Part shown: in pieces, positions 23,563-33,689 of the stretch
Position numbering within the stretch: position 1 is the stretch's first letter
Layout: each line of letters starts with the position of its first letter
Source of the DNA: Paragonimus skrjabini miyazakii
Lineage: Eukaryota; Platyhelminthes; Trematoda; Plagiorchiida; Troglotrematidae
Direction: 5' to 3'
Length of the DNA: 64,000 nt
Assembly (NCBI GenBank): GCA_014338405.1
Contig: JTDE01000111.1
Span: forward strand, 8,198-72,197
The notes under the pieces: generated by a model
Seen by the model: the letters and a program-made list of their open reading frames with translations, nothing else
Database searches by the model: none
Told to the model about the DNA's origin: nothing
Translations under genes and position numbers: made by a program

Positions 23563-26500
23563 GTCAGTTGCTAATAACAATTCACCAAGTTTTCGAAATT
23601 TTAAAGGGCTTAGATCTGTTTAGGCAAGCGGTGCGTTTTTTGTTTGATTTTTTGATACTGACAAGCTAAAGCGATTTACGTCTTTTCCACACAATGCCAT
23701 GTTTGCAACTGGCAAAAGCGCGTACACATACATACACCAGTTCCTACATTTGTTTTCAATTAAATTGGGGCAGTCACACCAAATCAATCTGTTGGTACAC
23801 TTACGAATACTCTCCCAAGGTTGTTTGCTGATGACACGTCAACAACCTTAATGTTATTTGTTGTTAAAAATATATAGTAAACATTTCACAGTGAACGGTT
23901 TACTTTAGATTTTTCAACAACAAATGTTTTGTTGTTGCTGTCCAGTGTACAGACGAACGGGTTCACAACCTTCAACGAATGGAGGTATCCTGATGGTCTT
24001 CAGAAGTAAAATGTCTGAAGAAACCTAGAAACTGCCAAATGAAAAAACAAACTGACAACCAAAGTTTTCACGATTTATCCCGGTAGGTCTTCAAACGTGA
24101 AGATAATTGGTGACTAAAGAAAGAAACGAAGCGAACCAAATAACGAGCTTTATGTTACGATGCTTGATTGTCGTTACATCCAATGATTAGGAGATCGACT
24201 TTGGTTGATGCTTATACTGCACCGTTGAGGAATGCTGTCCAACGTTCGCGTCGCTGCTATTTATAATATGCTAATATTCAGTGATTGGAAGAACACTTCG
24301 CAAATACACGAAGCAGGATTACGTGACCTAAGTTCTGGCGTATTATTGTTAATCTTTACATTTTATGCATGGAACTGATTAGAATCGACGATTGCAAGTC
24401 AACAAGTTGTCATATTGTTGGTTTGGTAAAAGGTTTTGTGTCAAATGAGAAGCAAAAAAACGTTCAATAAGCAAGTCGAAGAGGAAGTGTAGTCATCTTT
24501 TTTGTGGTTGTGTTTCATTTAACTATAATTCAGCTTAACATGTCTTTCATCAGCCTCTATGTTTCATGTGCTTTAATACCAATGGACTTCCTGGTTTGTC
24601 TGATCTCGTCAATCAATCCATGTGAAATGAATGAAAAGCTGAAATTACGAACACTTAAAAGAAAAACATGCGGTCAAGTGACGTGATAATTTGGCGTTTC
24701 TCTCAGTTAGTAGATTGTTGGCCCCAAAGCCGAAAGGTTTTATGGGAGGTTGGCTACACCGATAGACGTCGACAGGCGTAATCAATTTCATTCGTGTTCA
24801 ACCTTCTAGCATCAGCATGCTTTTAAAAATATGAAGGTTATCAATTTTGCTAGATGATGATGTAGAGCCAAATGCAAGACGAGAATGTCTGGCCTAAGAA
24901 CAATAAAGTTTTCACAAGAGTTTTTACTTATTGCGGCTCAAAATTTTTTTTCGAAAGGGAGGGGAATCATCACTTTTGAATTTCAGTCGCCATGACTGTC
25001 TTTGTCGATTTTAACACATACACAGAAGGACGTTACTTGATGTAAATAAACGAAACTGCAGAGAAAGCCCATGACAAGCATATAAATCAACGAGAAGAGC
25101 CAATTTACACGGAAACTACCGTTTGACCAACCGGCACAGTTAGCAACCTGTGACAAAGGTCTTGAGAGATGAGCAGAAGGCATATAACGCGAATTGTGAA
25201 GTAATCGTGAGTTGAATTCTCACAACTGATCACGGGGTTGGACAGTCAGGTAGTAAGTGGGCAATTCGAAAATACCTCAGATGTACTGCTTATTCAGTAG
25301 CCCGTACGATCACTCTTCGAGTTTTGAAAATAGACCATTTAAGGGCTTTCCCTTCGTGGTTAAATGACGTTGGTTAACTAACAATAAACGGTGTGAATTA
25401 ATTTTTTCTTAACAGTAAGATTTCCATGAATATTTTCGTGATAACCTTATAACTGATATCACGTCGCTAAGATACATGATTTTTCTGGCCGACCCTGAAA
25501 ATTGTTAGTATGTGTTTTCGTGAAAACGAGATTGAAGAGGATTTTTGACAATTTTCAAACAAGGAAGTATTATGGAGTTGGATGTAACCACTGCCGACGT
25601 GTAATACACATATTTCTCAGGTAGTGACAATCCAGTTAGCTTGTTTGTTGTCAGCACGCACGTCTGAATGCAAATCATTCCACGCATTGTAGAGGAACAT
25701 TTGAATCGCGTCACAAATATGAACATTATTGTTCAGGCCAAAACTCACATTTCCTTCTTTTATATTTTCAACAATCTGTGATTTTACAATGAATTTTACG
25801 ATGGTGGCAAAGAACCTGACCTGGTGACCTCGGCTATGCGCGAGAGTTGCTTGAATATTGTGGCCTCGGTGTAATAAGTGCGCACGATGACCATACAGGC
25901 AGTAAAAAGTGGACGATTTTAGTAAACATAAAAATTTCTAGGTTAAATTGCACGAATTTAGATTAAATATATTGTCGAAGGATTATTTCACATCAGTCAA
26001 TTATAAACACCGTTTAAATGTGATCGGTTCCTGCAGAGACGGTGTGGTAACCAAGTTTTATCTGTGGTTCATAATCAGGTTAATTAACGCATAATTGTGT
26101 AACTTCGTGCTGTACAGATAGAGTAAAACCGTGTAAAACAGAATCATGTGACATGGTGAACGATTTCAACATCAACAGTCACAATCAACCCAATAGACTA
26201 GAAGGAGAGCGTGGCACGATTTCTGAGTAAAAACACAGGCTAGAGTTGAATGCGCTTTGTGTATGAGATTCTTGGCCACTGAACCTAATAACCACAGTGT
26301 TACTATTGACATTGTGTTGCACAAGGATGTCAGATTGCGAATGCCTTAAGAGCGATCAGGATAAGAAATTTATCTTGGTTGTTACTAATGTTTAATGTCT
26401 TAAGGTCAAATGCAATGGATCGGGGAAACTTAAAGTTGATTGATCTTCGCCAACTGCGCACCACGCACGGATGGGCATGGTTTGTCAGTTCGTCGGTTGA

Positions 26501-27798
26501 CGACTTTAGATGGTATACATGGAATTGGTTGTACTTGTGGCTTATGCAGTAGCTTCATAATGACAACTGAATTGATGCACGATTCATCCGTTTGTGATGC
26601 GGATCTTTGACTTAGCAATTGTGTCACAATTTTCGTCTTTAATAGAGAATCATACCTGATTGTTTAAATGTGTATTCTTGCTAATGCCGAGTTCAATAAC
26701 CATATCATACTGTTGGATGGTTTCAAATTCCCTAAACTACATAAGTGCAGGTAGTCATTTAATTGTGTTTCATTATATCTTAAAGTGATATTCACGAGTT
26801 ACAGCTAATACATTTAAAAGTAGTATTTAAATATACCAAAAGTTAAGATGCGGATCCATGGTTTTAATAATTAAAAATACTTCACCGATAAATTGTAAAT
26901 TTTAAACACGACCTCTCGGGTCATTTCAGTGGGATTGCAGTTTTCCATTTTATCTGGTGATAAACAACGTGGCCGTTGGTCAACGACAAAGAATTTGTGC
27001 ATAATGTGCATAACTGCCTTCTTTTTGTTTACACTTGCCGAAGTACAGAATAAGTGATAGGTTTCCCTTTGCACCTGCTGAGGCGAACGTTGTGGTTACG
27101 TAGAGAAAAGGTTCGAGGAAAACGTTTTTCAGAAGCTCCGCTTTCCGTATGAATGACTTTAAATTAAGAATCAGTTTTCGAGTGCTTTATCAACGGTTAA
27201 CCCCAGTAAATTCAGCAGCTGAATGAACAGATTCCAAGGCGGCTTTCGCGTTTCTATTGGCTTTACGACCAAAATTTTGTAAGATTCCTGGCACTGTGGT
27301 TAACGTCTTCGTGTTGCAGTGATGGGGGTGGCATTACAAATTATGATCCCTAAGAGATTATTTACTGCTCATTAGCTGTAACAAGAACAATGCTGGGGTT
27401 TGATACTACCTTATGAAATGAGATAGCCGAAAGACAAGTCTGAATGATTATTAGAGAAAACGTCTGTTGTATTTTACATTCACTTAGCAAGAGTATTTCG
27501 TCACATGTACTCTGAAGTGTTTTGTGCGTATAACACTATTAAGGATGAAATATTGTTCTGATCCCATACGATTCGTCATTTGTTATAATCAACTGACGAT
27601 CGGAACAGATAAAGTTTGAAATGTGTCAAAGCTGATTAAGGAAACTTACTGTCGATGCTAACAAACATAGGCACAATGGAAATGTATCACTGACGGAGTA
27701 TTGGAGTACATGATGAAATTAAAAAAATTGACATTAGGAATCTCAACCCTGTGAACAAACATTTTAACGTTACTGTAGATCAAGAATTTAGTTCTCAC
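23563..27798. other. Four kilobases without a supported gene
   Basis: A+T-rich. Short open frames near 24.5, 25.0, 25.5, 26.4 and 26.9 kb lack motifs and splice context. Probably intron or intergenic. Confidence 0.35.
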
Positions 27799-27941
27799 CT
27801 TTTCAAGTTCATTTGCTGCTTGTAGTGTGTAAACTCCAGTAATTTGTTGAAAACGAGTTATGAGAACAAGGACAATCGCGTGTCGCAGACCGTTTGCTAA
27901 TTCGGGAAAAATGGGAGGCAAAAACTTCGAAATAAGTTTTA
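27799..27941 (-). CDS. Candidate internal exon, 47 codons, unidentified
   Basis: On the minus strand an acceptor (GTTTGCTTATATCGCAAG, AG at 27943-27942) leads into a frame beginning KLISKFLPPIFPELANGLRH and ending AANELEK. It stops at a perfect donor GTGAGA (G at 27798) in phase 0. The product looks alpha-helical with a hydrophobic core segment (AIVLVLITRF), as in an alpha-solenoid or a buried helix. The flanking frame beyond the donor changes character, supporting the splice site. No family was recognised. Confidence 0.4.
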
Positions 27942-28711
27942 CTTGCGATATAAGCAAACATGTGTTAGGCAAATGAGTAAGTAGTTGTCACAAGTTAATT
28001 ATAAATCGTAGATTCAATTGCTAATCTATTTCGAACAATCTCCTCAGACATGTGGGCGACTGACGTAAAACCGACAACAGTTAACCGAAACTTGCTAATG
28101 GATTTGCATTGTTGACGGTATCCACAGATGAATGGGGTAAAATCTGTGCTGCCTATCAATAACTGTTTTATAAAGTTTCACAATACTAGAGAAAGTTTAA
28201 ACTATGATCATTCCTCATGAAATGGAGCAGTGATAGTACGCTCACAATATGACCAGTAATCGAAAAGTAGTGCGCAATGAAAGATGCGGTGTTTTGTCAC
28301 GGTTCAACCACTTTGGCATGTGCTATTTGGCTTCGATTCGGCATCTTCTTTTCGGTTAACTAAGTGTAGGTTTCCGAAATTAAGAAAAAACATTTTATTT
28401 GGAAACCATATTAAAGTTAAAATTTCGTATAATTGTATAATCGTTCCGGTTGTCAAGTCATGACATGATATAATAACCACTATCCGTAGAACCTTGAATA
28501 CCAGTCTGATTGTGAGCTATGCACTGATTAACTGCTCAATAATATCTACAGAATCAACGCGTTGTTAGTATCTGGGCTACGAAGCATCATAGCGATCAAC
28601 GACGAAGATCAACCACCGTAACCGCATGAACTTCAATCACATTCGCGGATCGGTTATCATACTACTTTCATTCCCTGTCTGTCGACTTTCCTTACGCAGT
28701 GGCATTGATTT

Positions 28712-29002
28712 GTGAAACTAGTTGTCATAGTCAGGCCTCATCGATTAATGTACGACACCATAACGTCCATCAACCTATTGATACTTATTAGAAAAGGAGA
28801 AACAGGCGGTGGTGATTTCAATTCTCTTTCTCTACAACACAATCATGTATACTGGAAAGAAATATTCCTCGCAGTCGACACTTATTATCAAAAATGTGAA
28901 TCTGACAGAGAATCATCTTCAGGGTACGTAAACTTAGCACAATTGTTAGACAACCTAACACACCAACGGCGGGAAGCAACACGCGAAACCGAAATTATTT
29001 AA
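28712..29002 (+). CDS. Candidate exon or small ORF, 96 codons, unidentified
   Basis: A plus-strand open frame with a coding-like hydrophilic C-terminal half (about residues 35-96, with KCESDRESSSGY and a charged end QRREATRETEII) before a TAA. The first 30 residues are less convincing and may be intron, since TTATTAG and ACAG acceptor-like sites occur near 28790-28806. No motif was recognised. Confidence 0.28.
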   Translation: MKLVVIVRPHRLMYDTITSINLLILIRKGETGGGDFNSLSLQHNHVYWKEIFLAVDTYYQKCESDRESSSGYVNLAQLLDNLTHQRREATRETEII

Positions 29003-30239
29003 GGTCGTGTCAGGAGTGAAGAAAGCTGGATTAACATTAAAGTATTTTTAGTGTTAGCGGCAGAACAGAGGCTTGCATAAGTGAACACATAAACAGAATT
29101 CATATATGCAATTCAACGAGTCTTGTTCAGTACCAAGTGTTCCAAATTGATGGTGAACTGTGGCCGTCGTTCAGCACAAGAAAGGTGAGCTAGTTGCGAA
29201 TTTGTTTTCAACAAAAGTTACACCGCATTCATCTCCGTACACTCTTGTAGACCACCTAATGTATGCGAGAACTACTTGTGAAGAACAAAATGAGGATATT
29301 GTTTATAAAATTATATCTTACGTAATTTGAGATAACAAAGACCTAGATTAATTAAACACAAGTGGCGAATTGTCCATCTTGTCATGGTACCCTTGAATAT
29401 CAAGTCATAAGTAGTTTATTTGTATTCAGTTTTAACGTATCGGACACAGGTAGCAAAACTTGGCCACAAGCTTTCCGATTAATTGAAAGCTTTTAGAAGT
29501 ACGCGGATACCTTTAACTGCAGAGACCTCCGCAGTCATACCTGTCAAAAGTGCGGTAACTGATACCACAGGTTACTTTTCGGGTACAGAGCTGGAAGCTT
29601 TATAGCAATCTAACTAATTTCATTTATTTGGTTAAAAGGGCTGAAAAGTGAAGTGATCAAATTAGTCGTATCATGTGGTCCTTCTATTTAAAGCGGTGCG
29701 CATTATACCTCACAAACCTTGTTGAACTTACGGAATCTACTTACGTCTACATCAACAAAAGTTTTACTTACAACTGCATCCGGAACTGGAATTCGGTTGT
29801 GAAAAATGTTCTCCCCTGTTGATTAGTGAAATACTACTTCTAGATGAAAGAGTTTATTCTTTTTTCCGGTTTTTATTGCTTCACCTTTGTGGTCAGTTCT
29901 TTTAATCTGAACACTTGTCACTAGTGAAATGCTGCTAATAAAAATACTTACTGATTATTCACAGTTTGCTGTGGGATTATTGAGGTGGACCTTAAAGTTT
30001 AACAGCATTTTACGCAATACGGTTGCCCCAGAAACAAATGACTTTTGTGAACCTGTTCACGACTAGTTCGTTTGAGACTAATACACAAACGATCGAGCTG
30101 TTGGTGTGAACAAGGTGGAGTGAAATTAGTTTGAGAGAGAGACACTGTAAGTGCACGAATCAATTCATTTTTAGCGCAAGCGATTGAACGTTAGAGCACA
30201 TTTCATTGCCGAGATATAATCAAAAGTTGAGAAACCGAC
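29003..30239. other. Non-coding stretch
   Basis: No supported gene, RNA or repeat. Confidence 0.35.
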
Positions 30240-30500
30240 ATGCATTGTAACGTTAGGTACAGGTTTGTACAGGGGTTGAATGGCCACGAGTTGGTGTATT
30301 GTCCATTGTGTTTAGATACATTCGCCAATCTGTTACACTGTCAATACGACACGACCAATATGACTAAGTTCTATTCAGACGAACCGCTTTTGTGGAGGCA
30401 GGTTTGCTTTCTTCTAGCTAATAAGACAGAAATAATTTGTGACATCCAAGAACACACCACGGTGCTCTCTTATGGGCTCAGTTTCCTGGAAAGGAACTGA
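30240..30500 (+). CDS. Candidate small ORF with clustered cysteines (86 aa)
   Basis: A complete ATG-to-TGA frame. Cys residues cluster at about 22-34 (YCPLCLDTFANLLHC), giving a CxxC followed by one more Cys, but no complete zinc-finger pattern can be assigned. No splice sites or neighbours support it. Confidence 0.22.
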   Translation: MHCNVRYRFVQGLNGHELVYCPLCLDTFANLLHCQYDTTNMTKFYSDEPLLWRQVCFLLANKTEIICDIQEHTTVLSYGLSFLERN

Positions 30501-32093
30501 CGCGTAACCTAATAGTTTTGCCTTGTATTAGATGAAGTTGGCGAGAATAAATGGCAGCTGCTAACTGTATTGTAGCAGCCTACCGCACCCATGTCTGCAA
30601 TGGTCACTTTCAGCGCTAAAAGCACTATGGAAAGTTTTTCTATTCATCGTGAGACTTTCGGATATGTGTATTGCGTGTTATGTGTACAGTTTAGTTTCAG
30701 CCGATAGAGGACTGAACTAGGAAACCCAGGTACCTTGATGGAATGTAGTTTACAAAACACCAAGTGGATTTGGCTAGTTTTTCCGCTGCGCAATTGTACA
30801 GCGAAATGGAAGTATATTCCGTTACAACATAGAGAAAACACAACCATTCAGCAAAATAGACATGTGGTTGGACATTCGAGCTGGAGATAAGACTATATTT
30901 CATGTTCTGAATTGGCATTAAGTTGGGTTATGGTTCTCAAAACATTCAATGTTTCGTCAGGAAATTGAAAGTAAAACACAGGAATGCCACAGAACTCAGC
31001 TGGGGGATCACACTACCGAAGTAAACTCCAAACGATGATAACATTTTTGCAACTTAAAAGAGGTTTTTCAGTAATGTGTTTTGCGGGAGTATGAGGTGAA
31101 GAATTAGAATACAGTTTTAAGCCGAAAAGAAACAGTGATACAAGGTCAAGTGTTGACATTCATATCCCTGGGGCAGATGTGGGGTGAATCTTTATCAGTG
31201 TAAGTATTGATCCCCCAAGATAGCTAGTAATTATGAAGCAAATTATGTTGATGGGAAAAGATTTCATTTGGGCTTCTCCATACCTCGTTAAGGATGCGAT
31301 GACTTCTACCTGTATAGAGCGTACTTCTCAGAAGCAATAGGTAATCAACCATTTTTGGCACCGAGTACAAGCCACAGTATGATAGGTCAGTGCACAATGT
31401 GGCAGTAATAAAACTGATATAAATTCGGTTCTTCTTACAAGACGGTCAAATATACACTGAGACTAAAAGATATTAGGCTTAGATATGAGTAGAATTGCAG
31501 ACGCCTTTCAGTCGCAAATCCAGTTCACGATTGAATGTTCACAAAAACATAAACAGACCATAAATTAGTCATCTTCATCTTGGTTATGTCTTTTCCTCGG
31601 TGACAGTGTGGCCTTCAGAAATATAAAGCTGATGTTGGAAACAATTTTGAACACATTGTGCCGAACATCATGCAATTTGCTATTTGTCTACTGAATACAT
31701 TGTAGTAACATACTTGTCCGTGTGAACTTGAATGGCGGATATTACAGGTTACGTCAACTGAACAATCAACTGTCTGATTTCTTTCAGACTTGTGTTAAGT
31801 TTCACGATTTGAAAATCAAAAATTTCTATTTCAAGATGAGATCACAAAAATTGAGGCTTCTTGTTCATCTTTAAACCGGATTGTCGAAATTTTGACGATG
31901 TTTCTACATTACAGCCAAACTCACATTAAACGCCTAACAGATGCATGAAACTAGAAACCTCTCTTCGGTAAAGGCTGAAATTAACCATTAATGTTACAAT
32001 TCGTATTCTGCATGAAATTAATTATTCAAAGAAGTTTGCGGCCGAACACAAAAACTATCTAATCAATACAATATACGTAAGAACTCGAATAGA
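30501..32093. other. Non-coding stretch
   Basis: Two overlapping minus-strand open frames near 30.64-30.92 kb show no motif and are probably chance. Nothing else was identified. Confidence 0.35.
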
Positions 32094-32390
32094 CTAGCCC
32101 CCGTACAGGGCCAGTGTGGCTCCTCTAAAGATGGACGCTGCAAACAAGTTTCCTGTTTGTCTGTTCTGTACGCAAGATTCTATGTACGTCTGATATAAGA
32201 GGCCTGATGCAAACCCAGTGACATTTCCTTTAATTGTGCAGCTAATTGCAAGCAGAACTGTTTGCGCTTCTCTTAACGATTCATTTGCTGTTCTACTTCT
32301 CAAACTTGTTTCACTTGTACCCTTCTTGATGTCCTTTAACTTTCTTGAAGGTTCTACGCACCTTTCAGTTGGCACGCTTTTGAATGCCAT
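32094..32390 (-). CDS. Unidentified ORF (98 aa), complete ATG to TAG
   Basis: The minus-strand frame begins ATGGCATTC in a good context (TCGATGG). The first half is basic and Ser/Lys-rich (SRKLKDIKKGTSETSLRSR). A helical, mildly hydrophobic second half (LLAISCTIKGNVTGFASGLLYQ) ends ATLALYGG. The opposite strand is open but strongly hydrophobic, as expected for antisense. The frame is also open upstream of the ATG to an AAGCACAG that could be an acceptor, so it may be a terminal exon. No family was recognised. Confidence 0.35.
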   Translation of the reverse strand: MAFKSVPTERCVEPSRKLKDIKKGTSETSLRSRTANESLREAQTVLLAISCTIKGNVTGFASGLLYQTYIESCVQNRQTGNLFAASIFRGATLALYGG

Positions 32391-32511
32391 CGAGTGGGCT
32401 GGGCTCACACTGTGCTTACTTCATTTATTCTTCTGGTTGTTGCCAGTTGTTTGAGACTAGACTATTGCAAACTACTTATAATATTTCCAAACATCGTTGG
32501 AAATATACGGT

Positions 32512-32904
32512 ATGCTTTCCAATCCTAATGCGTCATTTCAGATCGATAAAAGTTTGGACTACGCTTTGATTGCTATTCGGGAAAAGCGTTCCGATTTGTC
32601 AGTGGATAAGGGTCGAGCGCAGAATGGATTGCTGTTCCGTCCTTTTTCTTCCAAGAACAAGTCCTATCATTTCCTATGGCTCCTAAGGACGAACAAACTG
32701 AAGGTGACTAACAGTAACCTTAGATGTACTGCGACTGTCTACATTGCTCGTACAAACAGGACATATGTCAGTCGTTTGCGGAAGTCAGATACAAAGCACG
32801 GTGACGAAGCAGTTCCACTGGAACCCAGTGAACATGTGGTGAACTGTTTTTCAGTACAACTGAAATCATTGCAACTAAGGGCGTTAGCTTTAGGTTTTGG
32901 ATAA
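32512..32904 (+). CDS. Unidentified ORF (about 130 aa) next to the family A PLE
   Basis: A long, codon-diverse plus-strand frame from the ATG at 32512 to TAA. It encodes a basic, hydrophilic protein. The middle region (about residues 50-110) alternates aromatic and basic residues, has one Cys in NLRCTATVYIA, and has the segment SDTKHGDEAVPLEPSEHVV. The C...H...H spacing is faintly reminiscent of FLYWCH-type zinc fingers of transposase relatives, but the first cysteine is missing, so I do not assign it. It ends 13 bases before the truncated family A unit at 32917, so it may be the remnant of an older element into which the PLE inserted. Confidence 0.4.
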   Translation: MLSNPNASFQIDKSLDYALIAIREKRSDLSVDKGRAQNGLLFRPFSSKNKSYHFLWLLRTNKLKVTNSNLRCTATVYIARTNRTYVSRLRKSDTKHGDEAVPLEPSEHVVNCFSVQLKSLQLRALALGFG

Positions 32905-32916
32905 AAAACATTCTCA

Positions 32917-33102
32917 TATAAGTAGTCGGGGATTTGGTTAATTTCAAGTTGAACATCACCCACAATTGATCGCAGCTGTCGCATCCCCATAGACTTTCCA
33001 GTCGGCCTCTTTCGAAAAGAAGCACTAGACTCGAGTTTCACTCTCATTAGAGCTCGTCAGTAGTGCATATCATCGCCACTGCGGGGACTTGAACCACGGA
33101 CA
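32917..33102 (-). mobile_element. Family A unit, copy 4 (inverted, truncated in the tRNA-like head)
   Basis: On the minus strand it holds the B-box side of the tRNA-like head, the hammerhead and the full tail ending CCGACTACTTAT. It stops abruptly inside the head, just 5' of the B box. It lies head to head with copy 5, about 20 bp away. An inverted, truncated terminal repeat upstream of the direct one is a known PLE arrangement. Confidence 0.75.
33022..33066 (-). ncRNA. Hammerhead ribozyme, copy 4
   Basis: Stem I GCACTA/TAGTGC is perfect. CTGACGA, GAA, stem III ACT/AGT and the cleavage C (33028) are intact. Stem II GCTC/GAGT has one G-T wobble at the pair next to the core. A TTTT run follows at 33018-33015. 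Probably still foldable. Confidence 0.82.
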
Positions 33103-33274
33103 CGGAGATCTCGACCTGTCTAGGAAGTCCTAATCATGGGGTTATCGAGTGGAGTTAAGAGGACAGTAACTGTGTCTCCATTCCGAGACGATCGGACAAC
33201 CTGATCGTTACTCACAAGCGAAAGTGGTTGAGCGTTCACATATGATAATTCGATCGTGCCTAACGTGAGGTCAA

Positions 33275-33329
33275 TGACGCAGCGGTAAACACGGTTGCCT
33301 CATGAACAGCATGTTCGTGGTTCAAGTCC
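33275..33329 (+). promoter_or_regulatory. Internal Pol III promoter of family A copy 5
   Basis: A box TGACGCAGCGG (33275-33285) and B box GGTTCAAGTCC (33319-33329), with CTCATGA in an anticodon-loop position between them. Same spacing as copies 1 and 3. Confidence 0.6.
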
Positions 33330-33347
33330 CGGCAGTGGCGATGATAT

Positions 33348-33392
33348 GCACTACTGACGAGCTCTAATGGGAGCGAAACTTGAGTCTAGTGG
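33348..33392 (+). ncRNA. Hammerhead ribozyme, copy 5
   Basis: CTGACGA (33354-33360), stem II GCTC/GAGC with loop TAATGG, GAA (33375-33377), short stem III ACT/AGT with loop TG, and cleavage C33386. Stem I has five of six pairs, the outermost C being G here. The core is intact. TTTT follows at 33396-33399. Confidence 0.83.
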
Positions 33393-33689
33393 TTCTTTTC
33401 GAAAAAGGCCGACTGGAAAGTCCATAGGAATACGACAGCTGCGATCAATTGTGGGTGATGTTTAACTTGAACTTATCATATAAGCTCGATCGCACTTGAC
33501 TTGAAACCCATTTCGAGAATCTTATCGATCAGTTATCTGATCTATGACGGACTAGTGTTGGCAATTTCGATCGGTCAAAGACTACGTTCACCGATATACC
33601 TTATGGTTTTATCAAGAATCTGAGTAATAGCCGGTGTGCTTTCACGGGCAACACCCGCAATCGTTGGGAGAACTTAAGGAAGAAGTTGT

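Larger units (their letters stand above)
33124..33475 (+). mobile_element. Family A unit, copy 5 (direct terminal repeat of the PLE)
   Basis: A full leader (33124-33270) homologous to copy 3 is followed by the tRNA-like head, hammerhead and tail to GGGTGATGTTTAACTTGAA. The sequence then departs from the other copies into PLE body DNA leading to the reverse transcriptase. It thus reads as the 5' terminal repeat in the same orientation as the coding region. Confidence 0.75.
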
